Positions 25,925 to 34,815 of a DNA stretch of 57,604 nt are shown piece after piece. The DNA is from Clostridiales bacterium UBA4821 (GTDB lineage: Bacteria; Bacillota; Clostridia; Acetivibrionales; UBA4821). The stretch is taken from contig DHFP01000270.1 of assembly GCA_002402315.1 (NCBI GenBank), positions 1 through 57,604 on the forward strand, given 5' to 3'. The position numbers and the translations under genes are program-made. The notes under the pieces were generated by a model, which ran no database searches, was not told the origin of the DNA, and saw only the letters and a program-made list of their open reading frames with translations. Each line of letters starts with the position of its first letter. Within the stretch, counting starts at the first letter, position 1.

Positions 25925-26712
25925 CACTTGGGTACCATTTCTTTCATCACTGTCATAGTCTGTTCATTGATTGTATCTATCATAAAACCTAGAATCATAA
26001 TGAATGCGGGTATTGTTATCATCATTACTACCAAACCAAGTATTATTTTAAGTGGCAGTCCAACCATAAATATGTTCATCTGCGGCATTGTTCTGGATAG
26101 TATTCCAAGTGCTACATCACATACAAGAATTGCTGCAATTACAGGTGCACTTATTTTAAACCCTATAACAAACATGTATCCCATAAGTTTTATCAGCTGC
26201 GGTATCATATTATTATTCAGTACTGCTGTACCTATCGGAAGCAAATTATAACTATTAACCAGTGCTTCGATTAACATATGGTGTCCATTTATTGTTAGGA
26301 AAATTACCATTGCCAGTGTATAATAAAAGTTTGCAGTTATTGGAACCTGAATATTACTCACAGGATCAATTACGCTTACTATACCAAATCCGATTTGAGT
26401 ATCAATTAATTGTCCTGCCAGGTATATTGCTGAAAATATCAGGAAGCTTACATACCCCAATATTACTCCTATCATGAATTCCCTGAGAGCTACAATTGTA
26501 AACTCATACATCCCACTAAGATTTACGGCTGCCGGTACACTAACTACATTTACCAGTATGACAGCTACCATCAGTGAAAAACCTATTTTAAAAATTGTTG
26601 GTAGACTTCTCCTCCCGAATAATGGCGAGATTACAAAGAGGGAACTGATTCTGATCAGAATAAATATAAAAACTTCTATCTTGGTTAAAAAACTTCCGAC
26701 AAGTAGTTCCAA
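25924..26712 (-). CDS. fliR: Flagellar export gate protein FliR
   Basis: A 262-residue membrane protein of the FliPQR export core, with about six hydrophobic segments and the family motifs RISSLFVISPLFGRRSLP near the start and IVALREFMIGVILGYV in the middle. The start appears to be a TTG (26710-26712) preceded by GAGGGA. It follows fliQ by about 25 nt and is coupled to flhB by a one-base overlap. Confidence 0.95.
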   Translation of the reverse strand: MELLVGSFLTKIEVFIFILIRISSLFVISPLFGRRSLPTIFKIGFSLMVAVILVNVVSVPAAVNLSGMYEFTIVALREFMIGVILGYVSFLIFSAIYLAGQLIDTQIGFGIVSVIDPVSNIQVPITANFYYTLAMVIFLTINGHHMLIEALVNSYNLLPIGTAVLNNNMIPQLIKLMGYMFVIGFKISAPVIAAILVCDVALGILSRTMPQMNIFMVGLPLKIILGLVVMMITIPAFIMILGFMIDTINEQTMTVMKEMVPK

Positions 26713-26736
26713 AGTTTTATCCCTCTCTTAAGTCTA

Positions 26737-27006
26737 TCACCTAATATAGTTATTTATATTCTGGAAAAGGTTTTGAGTAAATTCTTTCATAACAGTCAGC
26801 ATCCAAGGGCCAAACAATACCATACCCCCTAAAATTGCAATTATCTTTGGTATAAATGTAAGCGTTTGCTCTTGAATCTGTGTGGTTGCTTGAAATATAC
26901 TAACTGCTAAACCTACTACAAGTCCAAGCAGTAGCATGGGACCGGCTACATATAGTATAATTAATAATGATCTTGTTGCTAATTCAATTACTGCCCCCTG
27001 CTCCAT
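26737..27006 (-). CDS. fliQ: Flagellar export gate protein FliQ
   Basis: An 89-residue protein with two membrane helices, the small subunit of the FliPQR gate. The hairpin motif LLLGLVVGLAVSIFQATTQI and the following QEQTLTFIPKI are diagnostic. AGGAGGAG precedes the ATG. It lies between fliP and fliR. Confidence 0.96.
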   Translation of the reverse strand: MEQGAVIELATRSLLIILYVAGPMLLLGLVVGLAVSIFQATTQIQEQTLTFIPKIIAILGGMVLFGPWMLTVMKEFTQNLFQNINNYIR

Positions 27007-27083
27007 ATGCTGTTCTCCTCCTTGACTACTTAACTTTTATTTAAGCCTTTGTTACCAAAAAAGTCTGACTTCTGACATCTATA

Positions 27084-27857
27084 CTACCTAAATCCCATTA
27101 CTATTGACTGGGTTATTAAATTCCAGCCATCAACCATTATAAATAAAAGAATCTTAAATGGGAGAGAAATCATTATCGGTGGAAGCATCATCATTCCCAT
27201 TGACATTAAGGTACTTGAAACCACCATATCAATTATCAAAAACGGAATAAATATTAAAAAACCAATTTGAAAAGCAACTTTCAATTCATTTATCATAAAC
27301 GCTGGTATTACAATTGTTAATGGCAGCTTCTCTTTTTCAACTTTTTGGGGATCCATTTTAGCCATTTTTACAAATAACAATAAATCTTTTTCGCTTCTAA
27401 TTTGGTTTAGCATAAATTCCCTTATTGGATCAGCTGCTTTAGTAAAAGCTTGTTCTTGTGTAATCTGCCCTTTCATAAAAGGCTGAAATGCTTCATTATT
27501 TATTTGGGTTAGAACTGGTGACATTATAAAAAAAGTCAGAAACATTGCAAACCCTATCAAAACCTGATTAGGAGGCATTTGTTGTGTTCCGAGAGCATTT
27601 CTTAAAAAAGAGAGGACTATAATTATCCTGGTGAACGAGGTCATCATGATTAGGATAGCGGGAGCAATTGATAGAACAGTTAATAACAGTATTATTTGAA
27701 TAGTTGCAGCTGCCTCCTGGGGCTGTTGTGCCGGACCAATATCTACTCCAATTCGCGGTATTGGGAATGCAGGCTCAGCACTTGCGGAAATGGTCCAGGA
27801 AAGCACAACTATAAGTGTTAACAGCAAAACATACGTGCCTTTTAACCTGCTATTCAT
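27084..27857 (-). CDS. fliP: Flagellar export gate protein FliP
   Basis: A core export-gate subunit of about 257 residues with a cleavable signal peptide (residues 1-27, ending SASA). The mature part contains ILIMMTSFTRIIIVLSFLR, NALGTQQMPPNQVLIG and the C-terminal MVDGWNLITQSIV. I start at the ATG at 27857, which gives a standard signal peptide and has GGGGATG upstream; two in-frame ATG/GTG-type starts lie up to 18 nt earlier. It overlaps the end of fliO by 8 nt. Confidence 0.95.
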   Translation of the reverse strand: MNSRLKGTYVLLLTLIVVLSWTISASAEPAFPIPRIGVDIGPAQQPQEAAATIQIILLLTVLSIAPAILIMMTSFTRIIIVLSFLRNALGTQQMPPNQVLIGFAMFLTFFIMSPVLTQINNEAFQPFMKGQITQEQAFTKAADPIREFMLNQIRSEKDLLLFVKMAKMDPQKVEKEKLPLTIVIPAFMINELKVAFQIGFLIFIPFLIIDMVVSSTLMSMGMMMLPPIMISLPFKILLFIMVDGWNLITQSIVMGFR

Positions 27858-28350
27858 TTGGTTTTTCATCCCCATTTTTTTCAGAATTTATTTTGGAAAA
27901 GATGCCTTTTAGCTTGTTTAGATTTTGATTAAATCTTGCCTCATTAGGATTATTTGCTTCTAACGAAGTATTACCCTCTTTTTTTGGGGAAAGATTACGG
28001 AACATTTCAAAATAGTTTTTAAATACTGTATTAGCACTTATTTGCTGTTCATGCTCCAACTCTTTTAGATCTTCCTCTGTTAATCTTACCTGGCTGCTAT
28101 CCAGAAGTGTCATAAACTTAATACTTTTATTTGAAAATGATACTAGCAGAAACTGATCTCCAACCTTTATCAAATATATTTGCCTGTCAAAGCCAAGGAC
28201 AATCGTATCAACTACTTTTAGATGCCTTCCCCTCATACCCCTGACTGCTTTAGCACCAAGTAATTTCGTTGAAACATATGCCAAAAATAATATTGCGGCA
28301 AATAGTACTAAGTAAAATAATCCGTAAAAGAATACACCAATATCTGGCAT
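27850..28350 (-). CDS. fliO: Flagellar assembly protein FliO (FliZ of Bacillus)
   Basis: A 166-residue protein with one N-terminal membrane helix (about 6-27) and a cytoplasmic domain containing LKVVDTIVLGFDRQIYLIKV, typical of FliO. It helps FliP oligomerise during export-gate assembly. The C-terminal 60 residues are charged and variable. It lies between cheY and fliP, as in Bacillus where it is called fliZ. Confidence 0.9.
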   Translation of the reverse strand: MPDIGVFFYGLFYLVLFAAILFLAYVSTKLLGAKAVRGMRGRHLKVVDTIVLGFDRQIYLIKVGDQFLLVSFSNKSIKFMTLLDSSQVRLTEEDLKELEHEQQISANTVFKNYFEMFRNLSPKKEGNTSLEANNPNEARFNQNLNKLKGIFSKINSEKNGDEKPNE

Positions 28351-28364
28351 TAAATCATCTCCAT

Positions 28365-28727
28365 TTATCCAAGGACCTTTCTAACAGCCTCAACAACCCT
28401 ATCAGCTTGGAAAGGTTTAACAATAAAGTCTCTTGCACCAGCCTGAATGGATTCAATAACCATAGCTTGCTGCCCCATAGCTGAACACATAATAATTTTT
28501 GAATCATAATTTATCTTCTTTATTTCCTTTACTGCCTGTATACCGTCTAATTCCGGCATTGTTATATCCATTATTACTAAGTCAGGTAAGAGTTCACGGT
28601 ACTTTTCAATTGCTCTCATACCGTTTTCAGCTTCACCTGCTACATCGTAGCCATTCTTAGTCAGGATATCTTTAATCATCATCCTCATAAAAGCTGCATC
28701 ATCAACAATTAAAATCTTTTTCCCCAT
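28365..28727 (-). CDS. cheY: Chemotaxis response regulator CheY
   Basis: A 120-residue single receiver domain. It has the acidic pair in LIVDDAAFMR, phospho-aspartate in LVIMDITMPELDG (about residue 54), the serine in IIMCSAMGQ and the lysine in DFIVKPF. CheY-P binds the FliM/FliY switch and, in Bacillus-type systems, favours counter-clockwise rotation. It lies directly after fliY, a CheY-P phosphatase and switch component. Confidence 0.96.
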   Translation of the reverse strand: MGKKILIVDDAAFMRMMIKDILTKNGYDVAGEAENGMRAIEKYRELLPDLVIMDITMPELDGIQAVKEIKKINYDSKIIMCSAMGQQAMVIESIQAGARDFIVKPFQADRVVEAVRKVLG

Positions 28728-28766
28728 GTTAATCCCTCTCCTTAAAATTTTTTTAAAAAGTTTCTT

Positions 28767-30035
28767 CTATAGTCTCTTTGATGGTTGGACAATGTCCGTT
28801 AGCCTTACGCCAAAACTTTCATCAATTATTACAACCTCACCTTTTGCAATTATCTTTCCGTTTACTAATATATCAACCAGATCTCCCGCTAATTTATCAA
28901 GCTCTATTATTGAGCCTGGTGCAAACTCTAATATTTCGCGTATTAGTTTTTGTGTTCTTCCAAGCTCTACAGTAATCTGCAGAGGTACTTCCATAAGTAA
29001 ATTAATGTTTTCTTTTTGTGCTGAATTCCTCCCCTCATCAAATGACTGGAATTGTATAGGTTGAATATTTACTGGAGCCTGTGGTGAACTATTTGAAGTC
29101 ATATGTACCGGATTATGCATAGGTGCCTGTTGTTGGTATGATTGCTGCTGGCTCTGCTGAACGTATCCTCCCATTGGCTGTGTCTGAGGTATTGTCATAT
29201 TAGATATCTGTTGAGTAGGCGCATTATAAGGCTCCTGTTCCCGATACATCTGCTGAGCAGTCTGCTGATTTGCTGCTGCGCTCTGTCCCATATTGTCTAA
29301 ATAACCATAATTTTGTTCGCTATTATTATCACTTGGGCTGATTGAGGACGCTGATGATCCTGCCTCACCTTCAATGTTAAGCAGTCCGGTAACCATTTCT
29401 TTTGCAAAATCAATGGGCAAAAGCTGCATAATATGGCTGTTAATCAGGCTGCCTATCTCCATTTTGAATGAAATTTTCACTACTTTTTCTGAAGAGTTAA
29501 AGTCTACGAAATCATTCTCAGCTAAGTTTGTACGGAATGATTTAGGCGGAGAAATATCTATTCTCTTATTTATCATTGAAGCCATAGACGTAGCTGCAGA
29601 ACCAACCATCTGATTCATTGCTTCACTTATAGCACTTAGGTGCAAGTCGGTAATATCCCCACCTGTATTGCTGCCATCCCCTCCCATCATCAGGTCGGTG
29701 ATGATCTTAACATCTTCTTCTTTTAATAATAACAGATTGGTTCCTGTAAGTCCTTGTATAAATTCTGCTTTCACTGCAATGAAAGAGCCGCTTGTGTTCT
29801 TGGTCAACTCTCTCCATGTAGTAACTTCTACTGTTGGTGTTGTAATCAAGACTTTTTGCCCTAGCAAAGTAAACAGAGTTGTTGAGGCAGTCCCCATGCT
29901 AATATTCCCGATTTCACCCAAGGCATCAATTTCTTGAGGGTTTAGTTCCATATCCCCGCCGCCTGAGCTACTTTCGTTAAAGGACCCACCACTAAGTAAA
30001 GCATCTATTTCGGCTTGAGAAAGTAGATCATCCAT
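28767..30035 (-). CDS. fliY: Flagellar switch protein and CheY-P phosphatase FliY
   Basis: A 422-residue fusion. The N-terminal tag MDDLLSQAEIDALLSGG resembles the CheY-P-binding peptide of FliM. A CheC-like domain (about 30-205) has two E-x-x-N phosphatase motifs in LGEIGNISMG and ISEAMNQMVG. A long Q/P/M-rich linker (about 220-330) leads to a C-terminal FliN/SpoA domain (about 345-420) with GSIIELDKLAGDLVDILVNG. It replaces a separate FliN in the C-ring. Its start overlaps fliM by 8 nt. Confidence 0.95.
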   Translation of the reverse strand: MDDLLSQAEIDALLSGGSFNESSSGGGDMELNPQEIDALGEIGNISMGTASTTLFTLLGQKVLITTPTVEVTTWRELTKNTSGSFIAVKAEFIQGLTGTNLLLLKEEDVKIITDLMMGGDGSNTGGDITDLHLSAISEAMNQMVGSAATSMASMINKRIDISPPKSFRTNLAENDFVDFNSSEKVVKISFKMEIGSLINSHIMQLLPIDFAKEMVTGLLNIEGEAGSSASSISPSDNNSEQNYGYLDNMGQSAAANQQTAQQMYREQEPYNAPTQQISNMTIPQTQPMGGYVQQSQQQSYQQQAPMHNPVHMTSNSSPQAPVNIQPIQFQSFDEGRNSAQKENINLLMEVPLQITVELGRTQKLIREILEFAPGSIIELDKLAGDLVDILVNGKIIAKGEVVIIDESFGVRLTDIVQPSKRL

Positions 30036-31020
30036 TTTCTTCCTCCTCTCTTATAACACCCATTATCTTGATTGACACCCTATTTTTCTTTACACCTGGA
30101 CGGGCTTTAAATTTAAATATATCTCCAACATATACCTTCAGATCCTTATTGATATTTGTGTCTAGCTGTATTACATCTCCTACCTGGAGTTCAACTACAT
30201 CTGCTACTGTCAAAACTGCACCTCCTAGTACTGCCCTTACCGGAATCAATGTTCCTTCAATTTTCTTTTGAAGTGCTTGCTTACTATCCTCTGTAAACGC
30301 TTTTTCTCTCATTGCAAACCAGTACTTGGTGCTGAGTTTGGGTAAAATGGTCTCTACAACAGGATAGGGAATACAGAGGTTTATCATCCCTTCAACCTCA
30401 CCTATTTTTGCACTTAGGGTTATTAAAGCAGTCATCTCGTTGGGTGATATCACCTGTGCAAATTGTGCATTAGTCTCTATTTTTTCAAGTCTTGGTTTTA
30501 TCTGAGTTACATTCTCCCATGGTTCCCTCATGAGGTTAAGCAGTTGGGCAATAATCCTTTCTATAATAGCTAACTCTATTTCTGTATATTCCCTAACCTT
30601 CTGGTTGGATAAACCCTTTCCACCTAATATCCTGTCAATAAGAGAAAACACTATATTGGGGGCTATTTCCATTACTACTGTTCCTTGTAATGGAGTAAAA
30701 TCAACTATTCCTAGTACTGCAGGATTAGAAATGGAGTTATTAAACTCATAGTATGTCAATTCTTCAACTGAAATTACCTCTACCTGTGTTAATGTCCTCA
30801 AATAACCTGAAAGGAAGTTTGTTATCAACCTCGAATAATTTTCATGTATAATTTCAAGAGTCCTCAAGTGGTCTTTAGCAAACTTGTTTGGTTTTCTGAA
30901 GTCATGATTCTTTATTTTCTTTTCTTCGGTAGTGGTCTGCATCTGACGGACATCAATTTCGCCTGTATTTAGCGCCTTAAGCAATTCATCTATTTCATTT
31001 TGAGATAGAATGTCCCCCAT
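30028..31020 (-). CDS. fliM: Flagellar motor switch protein FliM
   Basis: A 330-residue C-ring protein. The N-terminal CheY-P-binding peptide is ILSQNEIDELLKAL. The middle domain (about 45-230) includes LRTLEIIHENYSRLITNFLS, and a C-terminal SpoA domain interacts with the FliN part of FliY. It is overlapped by fliY and follows fliL by about 80 nt. Confidence 0.96.
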   Translation of the reverse strand: MGDILSQNEIDELLKALNTGEIDVRQMQTTTEEKKIKNHDFRKPNKFAKDHLRTLEIIHENYSRLITNFLSGYLRTLTQVEVISVEELTYYEFNNSISNPAVLGIVDFTPLQGTVVMEIAPNIVFSLIDRILGGKGLSNQKVREYTEIELAIIERIIAQLLNLMREPWENVTQIKPRLEKIETNAQFAQVISPNEMTALITLSAKIGEVEGMINLCIPYPVVETILPKLSTKYWFAMREKAFTEDSKQALQKKIEGTLIPVRAVLGGAVLTVADVVELQVGDVIQLDTNINKDLKVYVGDIFKFKARPGVKKNRVSIKIMGVIREEEENG

Positions 31021-31097
31021 TAAACCACTCCCTTCATAAATGGAATAAAATAATCTAAAATAGTTCGCTGATTAGAACTAATGAATTAACCATGCTG

Positions 31098-31601
31098 CTA
31101 GTTCAACTCAGTTATATAGGTATCAGGGAAGAATACTTCTAATACCTTAGCCGCCTCTTTAGGCTCTTTATACATTTCTTTTAATTTGTGCAGGAGTTCT
31201 TCCTTGACCTTATCAATCTTTTCACCTTCAAGTTCTTCAGCAGTCTTATTATTAAAGGTTGATCTTATTATATCTTTTACTTCGGCTTCTCTCTTTTTAA
31301 ACTCTTCCTCAAACTTAGAATCTGCTAGCGTAATGCTGACCGATATTTTAATAATTGCTTTTTTATTATCTTTATTTGGCTTTATATTGATTACCATCTC
31401 GGATACAGGAAAACCCACTGCCTTTTTGTGGTCAATCTCTACTTTTTTCTCTGCCTTTGTATCTTCCTTGTTTCCTATACCCAAGTTATTAATATTTCCT
31501 CCTGTTATTAGCAGCAATACCACTATTAATGCAACTGCCACAGATAAAAAAGCTATTATTATAATGAGGAATAAATTAAGTTTGCTTTCTTTACCTTCCA
31601 T
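31098..31601 (-). CDS. fliL: Flagellar basal body-associated protein FliL
   Basis: A 167-residue protein with a short basic cytoplasmic N-terminus, one membrane helix (about 9-33) and an extracytoplasmic domain with MVINIKPNKDNKKAIIKISV and ending FFPDTYITELN, as in FliL. It supports stator function. I start at the ATG at 31601 because GGGAGGCGG lies upstream; the open frame extends 16 codons further without a site. The stator genes motAB are not beside it. Confidence 0.9.
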   Translation of the reverse strand: MEGKESKLNLFLIIIIAFLSVAVALIVVLLLITGGNINNLGIGNKEDTKAEKKVEIDHKKAVGFPVSEMVINIKPNKDNKKAIIKISVSITLADSKFEEEFKKREAEVKDIIRSTFNNKTAEELEGEKIDKVKEELLHKLKEMYKEPKEAAKVLEVFFPDTYITELN

Positions 31602-31838
31602 AAAACTGCCGCCTCCCGTTTTAAAGGCCAGAGACCAGTATAATAGCATAGTTTAAGCTTATGTAACCAATACGTTAGTTGTATTTTGGGGTTTAATTTG
31701 TGTGAACCATAAGAACACTTTTATATATTCATCTATATAAAGACTAGCTTTTATTAACTTTCTTTCTAGTAGATGTGTATTTTCAAAATACAAAAGAATA
31801 ATAGTACTTCATTATTATCCTATTTTTCGTCACAGGTT

Positions 31839-32054
31839 TCAAGTGGAACTTTCTTTCATTTGATATTTTATTGTTGAATAAATGCTTCTTTTATATTCTA
31901 CCACTTTATTTATAACTTCATCAATAGTATCAGTAACAATAACCTTATTACCGGTGGTCATCTTAATTACTGTATCCGGCGTGCTTTCAATAAATTCTAT
32001 CAAATCACAATTAATGACAAATTCTTTCCCATTTAATCTTTTTAATCTAATCAT
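31839..32054 (-). CDS. flbD: FlbD-family flagellar protein
   Basis: A 71-residue protein beginning MIRLKRLNGKEFVINCDLIE and continuing with the STPDTVIKMTTGNKVIV block, diagnostic of the small FlbD/SwrD family. SwrD of Bacillus raises motor torque, so a role in stator power is likely. The ATG at 32054 follows GAGGGA. The roughly 240 nt down to fliL hold no gene; a weak TTACAT/TATACT pair there (31650-31680, minus) could be an internal promoter. Confidence 0.9.
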   Translation of the reverse strand: MIRLKRLNGKEFVINCDLIEFIESTPDTVIKMTTGNKVIVTDTIDEVINKVVEYKRSIYSTIKYQMKESST

Positions 32055-32084
32055 AATATTTTTCCCTCGAAAATACAATAGGGG

Positions 32085-32133
32085 GCTGAAATCTAATTTT
32101 TAAATCTAATTTTTAAATTTAATTTCAGCTCCC
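32085..32133 (-). repeat. Hairpin with 13-bp tandem repeat between flgE and flbD
   Basis: GCTGAAAT (32085-32092) and ATTTCAGC (32122-32129) form an 8-bp stem; its loop is two tandem 13-bp units AATCTAATTTTTA (32090-32102, 32103-32115). It may act as a weak attenuator or stabiliser in the operon. Confidence 0.55.
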
Positions 32134-32191
32134 GCTTGTAATATTAAGATTTGGCCGTATTTCTTACGAAATTCTAGTAAATATTACCTCT

Positions 32192-33520
32192 CTAACGTTT
32201 GATATTAACCAGCTCATTCAACATTTCATCTGTCGTGGTAATAATTCTGCTGTTTGCCTGGAACCCTCTCTGAGTTGTTATCATTTCGGTAAATTCTTTA
32301 GAAAGGTCAACATTCGACATTTCAAGGGTGCCGGGATTCAATGTTCCAAGTCCTTCTCCCCCCGGCCTGGTTGGCTTTTTGAAATCTCCAGAGTTGGATG
32401 TAGCTATGTACATGTTTTCTCCTACTTTTTGAAGACCTGCAGAATTTTCAAAGCTTGCCAGTGCCACAAGACCTAAAGGCTGCTGCTGTCCATTGCTGTA
32501 TATACCTGTTATTACACCATCTGTTCCGATATTAAATGTTACAAGTGTTCCGCTGTTATAGCCGTTAGCACTGTAAACCTTGGCTGAGCTGTCGGTTGCA
32601 TACTGGGTAATTTTGCTTAAGTCCAGGTCAAAGTTTATATCGGTAAGTGCGGAATCTATGGTACTAAGATCCAGGGTTATATCTCTTACAAGTCCGGCGC
32701 CAGCCGCCCCTCCTGTTGCATCAATTGCCTTACCTTCATTACCAGGCGTATCATCAAATGTTATTGTTCCGGGAACATCAGTAAATCTGTTGATTCCATC
32801 AGCTTCTGTTATGGTATAGTTCCAAACATGGTCTACCCCTGATTGTTGGAACTGAACCTCAATTTTGTATTCGTTTCCGAAGGCGTCAAACACTGTCAAA
32901 GGTAGTATTACAGGTGGATCGGCTACAGCGTCATTCAGATTAAGGTTACCGGAAAGAGCAACCTGATCTGTAGAGTGGGGAGCAATAATCTTTTTGTTCC
33001 CATTATACGAATCGGCGTAAATGTTTATCGGCTCGACATTTCTTTCAGTATCAAATATTCTGGCTCCAGGATTATTCGGGTCGGCCTCGTGATACTGCCA
33101 GCCATATACGCTCATACCGTTGGATGCAACAAGGTTACCCATCTTATCCACGGTAAAGTTTCCTGCTCTTGTAAACCTATATGCATCGGCGCTGCCGCCT
33201 CTTACAATAAACATTCCCTCTCCTTCAATTGACAGGTCGGTCGGATTATCGGTTCTTTGCACACTTCCCCGGGTAAACTGCATGTCGACAGAAGCTACTC
33301 CCATACCCAATCCAATCTGCATCGGGTTGGTACCTCCTCTGCCGGTAGATGTATCGGGCGCTCCAGAACCTCTCAATGTCTGGCTGAATACTTCCTGGAA
33401 TGTTACCCTGGATGCTTTGTAACCAACGGTATTAACATTGGCAATATTGTTACCTATAACATCCAGCCTTGCCTGGTGGGCCCTAAGTCCCGACACACCA
33501 GAAAACATGGATCTCATCAT
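32192..33520 (-). CDS. flgE: Flagellar hook protein FlgE
   Basis: A 442-residue hook protein. The N-terminal rod-like motif SGLRAHQARLDVIGNNIANV and the C-terminal SNVDLSKEFTEMITTQRGFQ bracket a variable surface region. It is exported by the type III apparatus and assembles onto the rod under the FlgD cap. The codon use is a little more GC-rich than its neighbours, as expected for an abundant structural protein. AAGGGGG precedes the ATG. Confidence 0.95.
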   Translation of the reverse strand: MMRSMFSGVSGLRAHQARLDVIGNNIANVNTVGYKASRVTFQEVFSQTLRGSGAPDTSTGRGGTNPMQIGLGMGVASVDMQFTRGSVQRTDNPTDLSIEGEGMFIVRGGSADAYRFTRAGNFTVDKMGNLVASNGMSVYGWQYHEADPNNPGARIFDTERNVEPINIYADSYNGNKKIIAPHSTDQVALSGNLNLNDAVADPPVILPLTVFDAFGNEYKIEVQFQQSGVDHVWNYTITEADGINRFTDVPGTITFDDTPGNEGKAIDATGGAAGAGLVRDITLDLSTIDSALTDINFDLDLSKITQYATDSSAKVYSANGYNSGTLVTFNIGTDGVITGIYSNGQQQPLGLVALASFENSAGLQKVGENMYIATSNSGDFKKPTRPGGEGLGTLNPGTLEMSNVDLSKEFTEMITTQRGFQANSRIITTTDEMLNELVNIKR

Positions 33521-33595
33521 AATAAATACCCCCTTCTGGGTACAGTCACCTCATCAGTCGTTCCGAGGTGTTATAGCTTCCTCTTTGAGGGCCGG

Positions 33596-33985
33596 CTAAA
33601 CAATAACTGCACCATCAATATTTGTAAAAATGTTTTCTTTAAGATCATTTGTACTGGCTGCTGTTACTACTGTCTTATTCTTGACATTTACTACCAACGC
33701 CAGATTATCAACCAGTATCAGCGAATCTTTTACACCCTTTTCTTCTGCCTTGCTTACTCCGTCTTTTATCCTCTCCATCTGATTGGAACTTAATTGGATA
33801 TTTCTTGACTGAAGCCTTAACTCTGCATGTTTAGAAAACTTGACTTCGGTCTTCTCCTGAATCTTTTCCTTCAGAACAGTTCCAAAATTGGATTGGATAT
33901 TTTGAATACCCGGCTTCTGCGTCGGCTGAGGAGAACTTGTAGGCTTATTATTGGGGCCGGCTATTGGTCTATTGTTAATTATCAT
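33596..33985 (-). CDS. Flagellar operon protein, TIGR02530 family
   Basis: A 129-residue protein whose C-terminal half (KFSKHAELRLQSRNIQLS, LILVDNLALVVNVKNKTVVT) matches the small flagellar operon protein always found between flgD and flgE in Firmicutes (YlzI region). The N-terminal 35 residues are P/Q/N-rich and disordered. The function is unknown; a regulatory or hook-related role is inferred from location. I start at the ATG at 33985, with AGGTGGG upstream. Confidence 0.85.
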   Translation of the reverse strand: MIINNRPIAGPNNKPTSSPQPTQKPGIQNIQSNFGTVLKEKIQEKTEVKFSKHAELRLQSRNIQLSSNQMERIKDGVSKAEEKGVKDSLILVDNLALVVNVKNKTVVTAASTNDLKENIFTNIDGAVIV

Positions 33986-34002
33986 GCTTATACCCACCTA
34001 TA

Positions 34003-34803
34003 CTAATCCTGTGCTATTCCTCTTATATTGTCAATCGGAACTTCTACTCCACCCATCTTTACGTCAAATTTATCACCGTTTTCAGTCATTTCTTTTAGAA
34101 TACCTTTTACATGGATCTTGCCTCCAGCGCTATCTGTTGCTATAACAATGACTTCTTTTCCGATGTTTCGAGTCATGTAGTCCTTTTTATACTCTACAAT
34201 CCCGTCCGGCAAGAGTACATCTACCTCATTCAACTGTATCTCGTCCATGACTGCATAATCTATGCCGCCGGATTTCTTTACGCTGCTCACTCGTCCTATT
34301 ATGTCTATAATTCCTCCCTCTTCCTCTGCTATCTTACCGTCCACCTTCTTGCCTATCAGAGGCATCAGGTCGGTTAACTTGGTTACATTCTGGTTGGAGA
34401 TATCGGTAATCTCGTCAATTGGAATATCCTTCTCTCCTACACTTACATAAACCTTTCCTTTCTCAATCTTTACCTTTTCTACTATCCCGTAGACATCAGT
34501 CTGTTCTCCTGTCTGAGAATCCTGAAATGTAGCAGCTATGTTCTTACCCATCAATGAAAATGCTTTCATAGCCGAAAAGTTTGAATTAAGATTCTGCATC
34601 TGCTCCAGGGAACTAAACTGAGCCATCTGTGATATAAACTCCTTATCTTCCATGGGCTTCATTGGGTCCTGGTACTTTAACTGTGTTACTAGAAGTTTCA
34701 GAAACTGGTCTTTACCCATTTCGCCAACATTTCTGGCCGTATCATTGCTTCCGGTTGAAGTTTGACTAACCGTACTTGAGTCTGTAACAGAACTTATGCT
34801 CAT
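34003..34803 (-). CDS. flgD: Flagellar hook capping protein FlgD
   Basis: A 266-residue hook cap. The conserved N-terminal part holds GKDQFLKLLVTQLKYQDPMK and FISQMAQFSSLEQMQNLN; after it come beta-rich repeats with MDEIQLNEVDVLLP. It is longer at the C-terminus than the minimal FlgD. GGAGGTG precedes the ATG. It lies between fliK and the TIGR02530 gene. Confidence 0.94.
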   Translation of the reverse strand: MSISSVTDSSTVSQTSTGSNDTARNVGEMGKDQFLKLLVTQLKYQDPMKPMEDKEFISQMAQFSSLEQMQNLNSNFSAMKAFSLMGKNIAATFQDSQTGEQTDVYGIVEKVKIEKGKVYVSVGEKDIPIDEITDISNQNVTKLTDLMPLIGKKVDGKIAEEEGGIIDIIGRVSSVKKSGGIDYAVMDEIQLNEVDVLLPDGIVEYKKDYMTRNIGKEVIVIATDSAGGKIHVKGILKEMTENGDKFDVKMGGVEVPIDNIRGIAQD

Positions 34804-34815
34804 TTTGCACCTCCA

